Counted from the stretch's first letter, positions 1 through 7,548 are shown. The stretch: 64,000 nucleotides of DNA from Corynebacterium propinquum DSM 44285 (GCF_000375525.1 NZ_AQXC01000004.1:1-64000), one strand, 5' to 3'. Notes: a model not told the origin generated them from the sequence alone. A program made the numbers and translations.

Positions 1-377
1 GTCTGCGGCGGTATAAACCTTCTTCAACGCTGCGGATACGCCTTTGCGATCCCCGTAGGCCACCCACCGGTTAGCAGCACGAATAAGGTGCACCACACAG
101 GTTTGCACCATAGAGCCAGGCCAGGTTGCTTCTACTGCTTCAGGCAAACCTTTAAGCCCGTCACAGCAGACAATGAAGACGTCTTTAACCCCACGATTAG
201 CCAGGTTAGAGCACACTTGTGCCCAAAACGACGCGCCTTCTTCTTTAGCTATCCACAAGCCCAGAATGTGTTTGATTCCGTCGACATCCACGCCGATGGC
301 CATATAGGCAGACTTGTTGACTACACGTCCACCATCACGGACTTTGATACGCAACGCGTCGAGGCAAGGCGTCAAAA
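1..377 (-). pseudogene. IS256-family (mutator type) transposase, internal fragment
   Basis: The minus strand reads continuously as the middle of a mutator/IS256-type DDE transposase: CLDALRIKVRDGGRVVNK, then AYMAIGVDVDGIKHILGLW, then FIVCCDGLKGLPEAV, then VVHLIRAANRWVAYGDRK. The Asp in the CLDAL segment and the Asp in CCDGLKG match the first two catalytic acidic positions of the family. The gene runs off the window at base 1, so the C-terminal end is not visible. It is cut at about 377, where the frame passes abruptly into methyltransferase sequence, so the N-terminal third is missing. It is therefore a remnant and cannot make a full transposase. What lies outside the window could still hold the other terminal repeat. 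Confidence 0.85.
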
Positions 378-382
378 ATCAT

Positions 383-1285
383 GGGGACTTGTTCACCGCC
401 ATGGCAGGCGACGACGTGGACGAGGACGTGGCCGACGCCGCACCCACCAACCCGGAGGACGAAGACGAGGAAGTCCAGCGAACCTCCGTGTTCCTGACCC
501 GCCTGCTGTTTCTCCTTTTCAGCGACGGTGCCGGCCTGTGGGAGCAGGACCTGTTCTACCGCTTCGTGCACGAGCACACGACCAGCGAAAACCTGGGCGG
601 GCAACTCGACGCCCTGTTTGACGTGCTCAACACCTCCGAGACCAAGCGTAGGCAGGTCCCGGAGTCAATGGCGGCGTTCCCCTACGTCAACGGGGCCCTG
701 TTCGACCGGGCAGGCGAGACACGTACCACCACGTTTTTCAGCCCCGCCATGCGCGAAGCCCTGTTGGAGGCGTGCCGGTTCCACTGGACGGATATTTCCC
801 CGGCGATCTTCGGCAGTCTTTTCCAGCTGGTGAAGTCGAAGGAGGCCCGCCGCCTGGACGGGGAGCACTACACATCCGAGAAAAACATCCTCAAAACACT
901 CAAACCGCTGTTTCTCGACGAGCTCCGCGAAGAAGCCGACCGCCTCATCAACTCCAAATCAACCAGCGTGAAAAAGCTCCGCGAATTCCGCGACAGCCTC
1001 GCCACACACGTATTCATGGACCCAGCCTGTGGCTCAGGAAACTTCCTCATCGTCGCCTACCGCGAACTACGCAAGATCGAAACCGACGTGATCGTCGCGA
1101 TTCGTGAGCGCGAAGGCAACACCGCAATGTCACTGGACATCACCTGGGAACAGAAGCTTTCCATCGGCCAGTTCTACGGTATTGAGCTGAACTGGTGGCC
1201 AGCCCGCATCGCCGAGACCGCGATGTTCCTTGTGGACCACCAAGCCAACCGCGAACTCGCCGACAAGGTGGGCCGAGCCCCGGGG
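383..1285 (+). pseudogene. MmeI-like class I DNA methyltransferase (type IIG R-M), central fragment
   Basis: About 300 codons read as part of a class I SAM-dependent DNA methyltransferase of the MmeI-like family. The first ~200 residues resemble the helical spacer, including RTSVFLTRLLFLLFSDG and GEHYTSEKNI. SAM-binding motif I follows as FMDPACGSGNFLIVAYRELR, and then FYGIELNWWPARIAETAMF, typical of these enzymes just before the catalytic NPPY motif. The nuclease-side N-terminus is missing (joined to IS256 sequence near 380). The frame is broken near 1285 by an IS3 fragment before any NPPY motif. MmeI-like proteins normally carry nuclease, methylase and target recognition in one chain, so this piece should be inactive. 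A probable C-terminal remnant lies at about 5916-6062. Confidence 0.8.
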
Positions 1286-1286
1286 C

Positions 1287-1693
1287 CCCAAACTGATTTT
1301 TATACGCGTCGATATAGGAGATCATTTGGTCGTGGGGCGGACGGGTTCCGCTGCGAAAAAGCCGAAGCAGTTTTGAGAATCCCGTTTCCTCGTTTCAGTT
1401 CACGGTTCTCTCGGCGCAGACGCTTGCGCTCTTCTTCCATTGTTTCGCTAACCGGCGTGGTGCGGCCATCTCGTGTGGAGGCACTGTCGCGGTACCACGC
1501 CCGCAATGTAGCGCGTGATACGCCGAGGAGCTCGCCGACCTGTTCTCAGACGCGCTGTAGTGAGAAGGACTCCAAGCGGACCATTTCAATGATCTGATGG
1601 ACCGCCTTCTCCTTAAACTCGACGGAATACTTTCTGAGCATAGTGCCTAATCCTTCCTTATCTGAGGTAGGAACTAAACCCAGGACGCTTCAC
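1287..1693 (-). mobile_element. IS3-family element, 5' fragment (broken orfA plus start of orfB)
   Basis: On the minus strand an IS3 orfA starts at 1640 (MLRKYSVEFKEKAVHQIIEM) and continues through a helix-turn-helix region and a leucine-zipper-like stretch to KTASAFFAAE. An in-frame TGA interrupts it after ...SLQRV (about 1556-1558), so orfA is a pseudogene. orfB begins with MISYIDAYKNQFG at 1325 and is cut after about 13 codons where methyltransferase sequence resumes. The terminal repeat TGAAGCGTCCTGGG lies at the 1693 end. The fragment keeps one end only and is not mobile by itself. It marks the point at which the methyltransferase gene was broken. Confidence 0.85.
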
Positions 1694-1789
1694 TAGAATT
1701 CCCATCTAAACCCCTATGGTGTGGGCGGGGTTTTTCGGACCGGATGACTTAACATAGGAGACCATAACGACCGACCAGGTCAGAAAGAT

Positions 1790-2080
1790 ATGGAAACCAT
1801 GAAAAAGTTCACCAAACACGCCCCAGAACAAATCGTGGCTAAATTAGAAAAAGCCACAAAACTTGCCAATGAAGGCAAAACCAACGCAGAGATCTGCCGC
1901 GACATCGGTGTTTCAGAAGCCACCTTGGCACGCTGGCGCCGTGACTACGGGCAGATCAACCGCAAAGAAGCCAAAGAACTCAAGCGTCTGCAGGATGAAA
2001 ATGCACAGCTAAAAGCTCTTTTGGGTCAAGCAGAACTAGAAAAAGAAGCATTACGCGAGCTAGCTGAGAAAAAATTCTAA
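1790..2080 (+). CDS. IS3-family transposase OrfA (helix-turn-helix)
   Basis: This 96-residue protein has the IS3 OrfA layout: an N-terminal helix-turn-helix (NAEICRDIGVSEATLARWRR) that binds the terminal repeats, then a coiled coil (KELKRLQDENAQLKALLGQ) for multimerisation. It ends in an A6 run at 2069-2074 followed by TTCTAA. A -1 slip there continues in frame as KKILSPQRKHES into orfB, which is the usual way this family makes the OrfAB transposase. OrfA alone commonly acts as a regulator. The element is flanked by a target duplication and the gene has no stops or indels. Confidence 0.9.
   Translation: METMKKFTKHAPEQIVAKLEKATKLANEGKTNAEICRDIGVSEATLARWRRDYGQINRKEAKELKRLQDENAQLKALLGQAELEKEALRELAEKKF
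2069..2074 (+). other. Putative programmed -1 frameshift site (A6)
   Basis: Six adenines followed by TTCTAA end orfA. Shifting back one base reads AAA AAA ATT CTA AGC and joins orfA directly to the orfB frame, which stays open through to 2952. This matches the known expression mode of IS3 OrfAB. No downstream hairpin or pseudoknot was worked out. Confidence 0.7.
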
Positions 2081-2103
2081 GCCCGCAACGCAAACACGAA
2101 TCC

Positions 2104-2952
2104 GTGGACTATCTCACCGATAAAGGCTTTAGTACGCGGTTATCGTGTCGTGTTGTCGGGCTATCTAGATCAAGCTATCAGCGGGCGCGTAGGCAACGCG
2201 CAAAGCGTAGTGGTATCCCAAGCGCAGATCGCTACCATTTGCTGCGTGAGTGGATGAATGAGTTTGCTGATACCCATCGTCGGTGGGGTTATAGGCGTGG
2301 ACTTGTTCATGCTCGCGGTGCTGGTTTCAGCGTTTCTCGGGATGTGTTTCGCAGGTTGTGGTGTGAGGAAAACTTACGGGTTTTTCCTCGTAAACAACGT
2401 AAGCAGGTGATCTCACATAATCCTGAACCCCGAAAAGGAGCAGCAGAAAAACCAGGAGAGATTTGGGCACTGGATTTCCAGTTTGATTCTGATTACACCG
2501 GCCGGGCGTTTAAGATCTGCAACGTCATCGATGAGTTTAGTCGCAAGCATGTGACTTTTAGCCTGGCTCGGTCTATTAGTGCTGCTGATGTGGTGGAAAT
2601 GCTAGATGTTGCTGTGTTAGAGCATGGCTGTCCAAAGGTGTTGCGTATGGATAACGGCCCGGAGTTTATTGCGGGTAAGCTACGAGATTGGGTTGATGAG
2701 CAACAGTTAACCCAGGCGTTCATTCCCCCTGGTCAGCCGTGGCATAACGGGTTTGTGGAGTCGTTTCATAATCGTATGCGTGATGAGTTGTTGGCTGATA
2801 ATGTCTTTGATGATCACACCCATGCTGCCCGGATGGTGGCGTGGTGGTCACAAAGGTATAATCAGTTGCATCCGCATTCGTCTTTGGGTTATTTAAGCCC
2901 GGATGCGTTTGTTGAGTGTTGGAAGAAAGAAAATCTCGAGGTTACCAGTTAA
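2104..2952 (+). CDS. IS3-family transposase OrfB (rve integrase core)
   Basis: This 282-residue DDE transposase core is expressed as the OrfAB fusion by -1 frameshifting, or from GTG 2104. A HTH_21-type segment (MNEFADTHRRWGYRR) is followed by the rve domain. The catalytic triad is visible as D in WALDFQFDS, D in LRMDNGPEF and E in NGFVESFHNRMRDELL, with the usual C-terminal ending YNQLHPHSSLGYLSPDAF. The length is normal and there are no internal stops. It catalyses excision and insertion of the 1717-2983 element. Confidence 0.9.
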   Translation: MDYLTDKGFSTRLSCRVVGLSRSSYQRARRQRAKRSGIPSADRYHLLREWMNEFADTHRRWGYRRGLVHARGAGFSVSRDVFRRLWCEENLRVFPRKQRKQVISHNPEPRKGAAEKPGEIWALDFQFDSDYTGRAFKICNVIDEFSRKHVTFSLARSISAADVVEMLDVAVLEHGCPKVLRMDNGPEFIAGKLRDWVDEQQLTQAFIPPGQPWHNGFVESFHNRMRDELLADNVFDDHTHAARMVAWWSQRYNQLHPHSSLGYLSPDAFVECWKKENLEVTS

Positions 2953-3060
2953 GGTCACTGGTCCGATATTCCAGCCCACTCCACCTACATGCGCCCATGA
3001 ATGCTGATATCATATCCATTATCTCTCTTAACGCTCCCTTTACAAGGTAAGGAAAACATA

Positions 3061-3288
3061 GTGTCGATTATGAAACGTGTAGGCTTCGCGACTGCAGCGT
3101 GCGCCCTCTCTACTTCCCTGCTTCTGCCGGCGACGGCGTCGGCGGCTGCATCGTGGCACGGCCCTTTCAATACTGCAGCCGGATGCTGGGCAAATATGTC
3201 CATTCCTCGACTGGATGCAGGCGCCAACTACCCTGATATTCGTGGGTGTAAACGTCACGATGATGGCAAGTACTGGTACCGCTACTAG
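3061..3288 (+). CDS. Small secreted protein, function unknown
   Basis: From GTG 3061 (TAAGGA ribosome-binding site 8 bases upstream) this encodes 75 residues. Residues 4-31 form a clear Sec signal peptide: a basic start (MKRV), a hydrophobic core (ALSTSLLLPA) and an ASA-AA cleavage region. The mature part is about 44 residues, has two cysteines (GCWAN, GCKRH) and ends in KYWYRY. A second possible start, ATG 3070, gives the same mature peptide. I recognise no family. It lies just outside the complete IS3 element, in a region of inserted and decaying DNA, so it may be accessory cargo. Confidence 0.6.
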   Translation: MSIMKRVGFATAACALSTSLLLPATASAAASWHGPFNTAAGCWANMSIPRLDAGANYPDIRGCKRHDDGKYWYRY

Positions 3289-3438
3289 AGTCACGGTATT
3301 CCCTGCCCATTTCCACTGGGATGGTGACGGAAGGTCTGCAATGTCCTGTCAGCGGCGCAAGCAGAGATCATAATGCGCTCTGGTAGGTTTTGTTCTGCGC
3401 TCAGTTGTAAAACGCTTTGCGAGGGGGCAAGTGAGTAG

Positions 3439-4059
3439 ATGATAGATATCAACGTGGCATTCTTGGGTTTTGCCGATTCCTTCAATCTGCTCCTGTGGCT
3501 GCTTATCGCATTGGGATACTCAAGTAAGGTAAAAAGACCCCGCATATCAGTAGTTATCTTTTCTGATTGGCTGGGAATTGTGGCCGCTACAGGGATTGTT
3601 TTTTGGGTCATTAAAGCTTCGTATTGGACCCCTCCTCATGCTGCTCATTCACCTGTATTGGGGATTCTGCTTATTTGCCTTGGGGCTATCGGGTTAGCAA
3701 CTAGGAAACGCCACAAGGTGTTGCTTCAAAAGGCAAAGTATCTAGCTAAGAGACTCTATGCCTCTGTTCTTAACGCTAGTGCCATTGGGTTTTCGATCGG
3801 ATTTATTCAATCGGTCACTTCAATCCCCTTTCTCGGAGGCATCTTCACACTGGCCAGAGAAGAGGACGTCAAGATGATGGCTCTTTCCATGCTCCTCTAC
3901 TCGTTATTAGCCATCTCCACCAGCGTTGTTATTTTCTTTGCAGGATTTCTACTCGATACTTCAAGCAGAGATAGCGCAGCCCTTTCCGGAAAGGGAAGCA
4001 CTTTAACGGCTGCGGTTTTGACGATCACTGGCATTTTATTGCTGCTTTTCGCCTGTTAA
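3439..4059 (+). CDS. Integral membrane protein, possibly GAP/Sap or LysE-like
   Basis: This 206-residue protein is mostly hydrophobic with about six predicted membrane segments: residues ~5-25, 40-60, 70-90, 110-135, 150-175 and 185-205. They are separated by a short basic loop (TRKRHKVLLQKAKYLAKR, ~residues 88-106) and an acidic loop (TLAREEDVKM). Length, helix layout and the duplicated three-helix feel resemble small transporters of the LysE or GAP/Sap type, but no diagnostic motif is visible and the assignment is tentative. An ATG follows a GAGGGGG stretch. It sits between two IS3 copies, so it is probably accessory. Confidence 0.6.
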   Translation: MIDINVAFLGFADSFNLLLWLLIALGYSSKVKRPRISVVIFSDWLGIVAATGIVFWVIKASYWTPPHAAHSPVLGILLICLGAIGLATRKRHKVLLQKAKYLAKRLYASVLNASAIGFSIGFIQSVTSIPFLGGIFTLAREEDVKMMALSMLLYSLLAISTSVVIFFAGFLLDTSSRDSAALSGKGSTLTAAVLTITGILLLLFAC

Positions 4060-4511
4060 TGTGAATGGGTATTGACCGAGCGAAGCGTCAGCTTCGAGTA
4101 TCTGACAGTCAAACAATGGCGTCACCCCAGCACGTCCTGTCCCATCGACTCGACGGCTCCGTCTATGGCTTCACTTCTGGGCTGGCAGCGTTCTACTAAG
4201 TGTAGAAGGAGAAATGACTTCCCTCCCGGAAAGCATGCCTATAACGCTGTAATTGCACTGGCCAGGCGCCAGCTTGGGGCCGTTTTTCATTTCTTGACCT
4301 GGTTAATTGGTTTCTTTAGCTGTTTCGACTTTCCTTAATCACCAGCATCTTTGTTCTGTTTGAGGTGAGCGCTGGAGGCGGCTAACAGCACGCGCCTGAT
4401 TTCGTCTGCGGTGAGATGGGGCCGTCCACCTCAGAAACTAGCTCTACAAAGATTGATGCTTCAAAATCTCCTTTACCTGGCTTAGATACTGAACAAGACA
4501 CTGGAACCTGG
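4060..4511. other. Gene-poor spacer with a short coding remnant
   Basis: No convincing intact gene. A 267-base open frame at 4072-4338 has no homology-like features. On the minus strand, about 4338-4425 reads GRPHLTADEIRRVLLAAS... to a stop. This looks like the C-terminal tail of a lost protein (the GRP-x-LT-x-D/E-I pattern recalls resolvase-type helix-turn-helix tails), but it is too short to assign. The stretch is probably scar tissue of earlier insertions. Confidence 0.4.
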
Positions 4512-4554
4512 GGTTACCCGCAAATCGTGGACACGTAGTGGAGCTACCTAATGG

Positions 4555-5456
4555 TTAGGCAGCTATTTCTTTTCTGCTGGTGGTTAGACCAATGTGGTTC
4601 TCGAAATCGACAGGGCTTACCATCCCGAGTGCTTCAGTGCCGGCGCCGACGGTTGTAGACCACTTCAATCCAGTAAGCAACGGCCTTGCGGGCGGAATCA
4701 CGGGTTGCCCAGCGCTTCCGGTCGTAGAACTCGGTTTTAAGCGTCGACCAGAACGACTCAGCCATCGCGTTATCGAAACACACACCGGTACGACCCACAG
4801 ACTGAGCAATGCCTAGGTTGCGGCATACCTCCCAGAGCTGCTCGCTGGTAAATTGCGTTCCCCGGTCGGCGTGAAACACCAGCCCGTCAGCAACGTCACC
4901 GCGGAAGCGTATGCGCCATCCGCAGTGCTCGTTCGACCAGGCATGTATCTTGCACGCTATCCATAGCCCAGCCCAGCACCCTGCGGGAATGACCATCGCG
5001 GACCGCGCACAAATACAACCAGCCCTCACCGGTGCGCAGATAAGTAATATCTGACATCCACACCCGGTTAAGCTCACCAGTATCAAACATGCGCTTTACC
5101 AGGTCAGGAAGCGTGGACTTACGCTTAGATTGAATCGTTGTCGCCGGCACAAAAGCACGCGGTGAAATCCCTTCAATGCCCATCAGACGCATCCGCTTAG
5201 CCACAGTCTTGCGATTGACACTGATCTGGTAGCGCTCACCTAGCTCTGCAGTGGTTCGCGGGGCACCATAGACCTCGTCGGAGTCTTTCCAGATCTGATG
5301 AATCTTGCGATCAACATCATCGTAAAATGCTGCACGATCATCCTTACCGGATAAGCGTTGCTGCTGCATATGGGCCCATTTGTAGTATCCAGACCGAGAC
5401 ACCTTCAAAAGGCGTGCCATGCGCTTGATACTGAAATTCGCCTTGCTCTGGCCGCA
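4555..5456 (-). pseudogene. IS3-family transposase OrfB, frameshifted
   Basis: Three frames together give a normal OrfB. The first part (from ~5456) reads ANFSIKRMARLLKVSRSGYYKW and VWMSDITYLRTGEGWLYL with the first catalytic Asp. The frame shifts near 4898, where CTTCCGCGG replaces the expected CTTCGCGG. The next part has GLVFHADRGTQFTS and NAMAESFWSTLKTEFY, the second Asp and the catalytic Glu. A second shift near 4635, after YNRRRRH, moves the ending ALGMVSPVDFENHIG into a third frame. The junction with orfA also needs an extra shift. All catalytic residues survive, so the decay looks recent. Confidence 0.85.
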
Positions 5457-5774
5457 TCAATTCGAATTTTTCTGATCGCGTTGCTTTGCGGCGAAGAAGG
5501 CTGTCGCTTTTGACAAAAACTCATTATCCATCTTGGCTTCTGCCAGCTCACGACGCAGACGAGCATTCTCCGCACGAAGATCCGCCTCGCTTCGCCCATC
5601 AGAGGATCCTCGGCGTTCACGCTCATTTTTCACCCACCGGCCTAAAAGGCCTGGTCCGACGCCAATCTCCTTAGCTACATGAGCAATTGGGCGTTCTGAC
5701 TCGATTACTAGGTTCGCGGCTTCACGTCGATACTCAGGTGTGTATTTCTGGCGTTGTTGACTCACAATGAGCAT
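5457..5774 (-). CDS. IS3-family OrfA of the decayed element
   Basis: This 105-residue protein starts MLIVSQQRQKYTPEYRREA. A helix-turn-helix (PIAHVAKEIGVGPGLLGRWV) is followed by a coiled coil (ADLRAENARLRRELAEAKMD) and the conserved tail FLSKATAFFAAKQ. The reading frame is whole. Its partner orfB is broken, so no working OrfAB can form from this copy, but the protein could still bind related terminal repeats and interfere with other copies. Confidence 0.8.
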   Translation of the reverse strand: MLIVSQQRQKYTPEYRREAANLVIESERPIAHVAKEIGVGPGLLGRWVKNERERRGSSDGRSEADLRAENARLRRELAEAKMDNEFLSKATAFFAAKQRDQKNSN

Positions 5775-5841
5775 CCTCTCTTACGGACACAAGATCCGCA
5801 TTAATCGGGTGTCCACTAAACGAGGGTAACCTCAAACCCCC

Positions 5842-6062
5842 TTGGTCAGTGTGGAGTGGCCAAGCCACCCAGCAATCGTTGAAGTGGGGTATAGGTCTTT
5901 TGACCGCCAGTATGAAGTGCCCCGAGTTTTGTTCCGCTCAAAGCTCACGATGTGTTGGATAAAGAAGTCGACAAAGCATTTGGAGCGCCCCGCAAACTCA
6001 CGAACGAGCGTCAGCGGCAGGGGTTGCTGTTCGCCAATTACGTGAGATCTCTTAACGGATAG
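5842..6062 (+). pseudogene. Probable C-terminal remnant of the MmeI-like methyltransferase
   Basis: The frame open from 5916 reads VPLKAHDVLDKEVDKAFG, then APRKLTNERQRQGLLFANY, to a TAG at 6060-6062. The spacing 'AH-x-x-LD-x-x-VD-x-x-(F/Y)G ... R-x-x-LLF-x-x-Y' is what I know from the extreme C-terminus of MmeI-like methyltransferases, so it fits the 383-1285 fragment. Upstream, a different frame (5842-5940) reads GYRSFDRQYEVPRVLF, which also looks methylase-derived, implying a further frame break. The middle and target-recognition part of the enzyme has been lost or replaced by about 4.6 kb of inserted DNA. The link between the two pieces is inferred. Confidence 0.55.
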
Positions 6063-6403
6063 GGCGCGGTTGTGGCAGCGTGTTCGTTCATGATTGTGGT
6101 GAAATCTTTAATCGCTGCGATCAGTTCTTGATGCTGCGGTGTCGCAGGAACCTTTCGTCCCGCACGTAAGTCGTGGGTCATTGTTCGCACCAGTTTTGCC
6201 GCGTCTGCGGCTTGTTCATCGGGCATGCGAAGTGCCAACTGCTCCCGTGCTTGCGCAACCTCGTCGCGGTGGCGTTGCTCGCGTCGTTCACGGCTGGCTG
6301 CGGCTCGGCAAGCGTCAGAACAGAACCTTGCGCGTCGACCTCTGGGGTCGGAGCGCGGAGGAATGGGCTTTCCGCAGTGCTCGCATGGTCCTTGTGCGCT
6401 CAC
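6038..6403 (-). CDS. Small putative zinc-binding protein (CxxC...CxxxC), plasmid-like
   Basis: This 121-residue protein begins with a likely zinc site: CEHCGKPIP followed by RFCSDACRAAASRER, a four-cysteine arrangement seen in small treble-clef or MYND-like modules. A basic, helical middle and a charged helical tail follow. Its ATG overlaps the TGA of the upstream gene (ATGA at 6400-6403), so the two are translationally coupled. Its 3' end overlaps the methyltransferase remnant convergently. Function unknown; such small pairs are common on plasmids and integrative elements. Confidence 0.6.
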   Translation of the reverse strand: MSAQGPCEHCGKPIPPRSDPRGRRARFCSDACRAAASRERREQRHRDEVAQAREQLALRMPDEQAADAAKLVRTMTHDLRAGRKVPATPQHQELIAAIKDFTTIMNEHAATTAPYPLRDLT

Positions 6404-6645
6404 AGTCCGAGCAGCTTTCGCGCGGCGGTTTCGTCGCGCTCGGTCTCCTCAGCTTGAGTCGTTAGGGTGTCGGCGATTGCTCGCTGTTCTGCTGCGTCCA
6501 GCGCGTCGAAGTCGTTGGCAAGCGCGGTGAGGATTGCGGCGAGTGCGCGCTCGCTGCCTCCCAGTGTTGCATCGTTTGCGTCCCATTCGAGTGCGCGAGA
6601 CAGGCGAGGGTGGTCGGAAAACATTGCACGAATCGTTTGTTTCAT
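6400..6645 (-). CDS. Small helical protein, first gene of a two-gene operon
   Basis: This acidic, all-helical protein has 81 residues and no recognisable motif (for example NDFDALDAAEQRAIADTL). It overlaps the downstream cysteine-cluster gene by four bases. The start at 6645 has no Shine-Dalgarno sequence, but TATAAT ends 7 bases before the ATG, so the mRNA is probably leaderless. A perfect 10-bp palindrome CGAACGTTCG abuts the -10 box. It may belong to the same small mobile-element module as the ribbon-helix-helix gene at 6808-7131. Confidence 0.55.
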   Translation of the reverse strand: MKQTIRAMFSDHPRLSRALEWDANDATLGGSERALAAILTALANDFDALDAAEQRAIADTLTTQAEETERDETAARKLLGL

Positions 6646-6652
6646 GTGCCCA

Positions 6653-6669
6653 ATTATAGCGAACGTTCG
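6653..6669 (-). promoter_or_regulatory. -10 box and abutting palindrome of the 6645-6038 operon
   Basis: On the minus strand TATAAT (6653-6658) lies 7 bases before the ATG at 6645. Directly upstream is the perfect palindrome CGAACGTTCG (6660-6669). A protein bound there would cover the promoter, so it is a candidate operator. Confidence 0.55.
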
Positions 6670-6807
6670 ATTTAATTGTTGGAGTATTTCACATCAAACT
6701 GAACACGGTTCCGCGTCGACAGGACGCACCCCAAGTAGCCACGCTATGAGCAATCCCAGAACGACCGGCAGGGTTCGGCTACCTCACAGAGGTGCTGACG
6801 CGAACGC

Positions 6808-7131
6808 CTACGGCGTTCTTGTCCCCGAAGAATCACTACCGGGCTTCTCCTCGTGGTAGCGGTCGGCATTGATCGCGTCTTCCATCAGGCCGAGCGTGAT
6901 TTCCTCGAAGGCGTCTTTGATCGCGAGCGATTCAAAGTCTTTCGAGACTTGCTCCCAGTGCATGCGCTCCAGGGTCGGAATCATTGCCCATAGCGCCATA
7001 CGTAGATATGTCCCGCGACTGCGCCCAGTGCGCTCGGCGAGCGCGTCGAGTCGCTCAACAAGTTCATGCTCTAAGCGCACAGTGACAACCGGACCGCGCC
7101 CGATCACACCGTGCTGCTTTCTCGTTGCCAT
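6808..7131 (-). CDS. Ribbon-helix-helix (CopG-like) DNA-binding protein
   Basis: This 107-residue protein has a ribbon-helix-helix module in residues ~12-48. The strand VVTVRLEHELVERLDAL is followed by AERTGRSRGTYLRMALW, the pattern of CopG/Arc-type repressors. A Trp-containing acidic helical tail follows. ATG 7131 is chosen over 7137 because AGGAGG then lies 8 rather than 2 bases upstream. A perfect 33-bp palindrome sits about 42 bases upstream of the start, which fits an autoregulated regulator of plasmid copy, partition or mobilisation. No toxin partner is visible next to it. Confidence 0.7.
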   Translation of the reverse strand: MATRKQHGVIGRGPVVTVRLEHELVERLDALAERTGRSRGTYLRMALWAMIPTLERMHWEQVSKDFESLAIKDAFEEITLGLMEDAINADRYHEEKPGSDSSGTRTP

Positions 7132-7172
7132 GATCATCGCCTCCTTCTTTTTCACTCCAACGTTGCTTCCTT

Positions 7173-7205
7173 CCTCTACATGTAAACATTGTTTACATGT
7201 AGAGG
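7173..7205. promoter_or_regulatory. Perfect 33-bp palindrome, candidate operator
   Basis: Two perfect 15-bp arms, CCTCTACATGTAAAC (7173-7187) and GTTTACATGTAGAGG (7191-7205), flank a 3-base centre ATT. The arms contain the nested palindrome ACATGT. The site lies about 42 bases upstream of the ribbon-helix-helix gene. It could be the binding site of that protein, or a plasmid-type origin or transfer site. Confidence 0.6.
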
Positions 7206-7548
7206 ATTGGGTAAAAGCGAAGACCCCTTTTTCGGAGCGCTCGCCCGTATTGGGGGGGGGGGGGGTGATGTGGCCGGGGAACGCATCAACGGGCCAAGGA
7301 GTCTTCTGACGTTTCAAGGGATGCTAGCCTCCCCCAAATCGCTGCCGCATAGTCTAGCCAGTCTGGCGACGCTCGCGGTGAAAATCGCCCAATTTTCCCT
7401 TTCCCTTCCCCTCCCCAAGGCGAGCGCAGCTAGCGCTTGCTTTGTTTTTGAAGCCTGGGGGCTTTATTTGTTGTCAAAGTTTCTTGTGCAGTTGTCTCAT
7501 CAATATTTTGCTCAACTGTGTGAAAAACTCTTGCATTTCTTCAACTTC
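7206..7548. other. Non-coding stretch with G14 run and hairpins
   Basis: No gene seen. A run of 14 G lies at 7252-7265. A hairpin (GCGAGCGC ... GCGCTTGC, 7420-7440) and a small GC stem AAGCC/GGCTT followed by T-rich sequence (7451-7470) could act as a terminator on the plus strand. Confidence 0.5.

Larger units (their letters stand above)
1717..2983 (+). mobile_element. Complete IS3-family insertion sequence with CCTA target duplication
   Basis: This 1267-bp element has imperfect terminal inverted repeats. The left end reads TGGTGTGGGCGGGG and the right end, reverse-complemented, TGGAGTGGGCTGGA; both continue to a shared TCGGACC. The 4-bp sequence CCTA lies directly outside each end (1713-1716 and 2984-2987), as expected of the short duplication made by IS3-family elements. 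It contains intact orfA and orfB related by a -1 frame change. It is the only IS3 copy in the window that looks functional. Confidence 0.85.
4512..5831 (-). mobile_element. Decayed IS3-family insertion sequence
   Basis: An element of about 1.3 kb on the minus strand. Both ends carry GGTTACCC followed within about 10 bases by TGGACAC (4512-4535, and inverted at 5809-5831). It contains an intact orfA and an orfB broken by at least three single-base shifts. No target duplication is visible (CTGG left, TCAA right). It belongs to a different IS3 subgroup from the complete copy at 1717-2983 and can no longer make its own transposase. Confidence 0.8.

Noticed and set aside
88-621. Plus-strand open frame over the IS256 fragment
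   Set aside because: It is the complement of a clear transposase frame and changes character at the junction with methyltransferase DNA.
4072-4338. An 88-codon open frame after the membrane protein
   Set aside because: No start signal, no recognisable composition or motif, and it lies in scarred DNA between IS copies.
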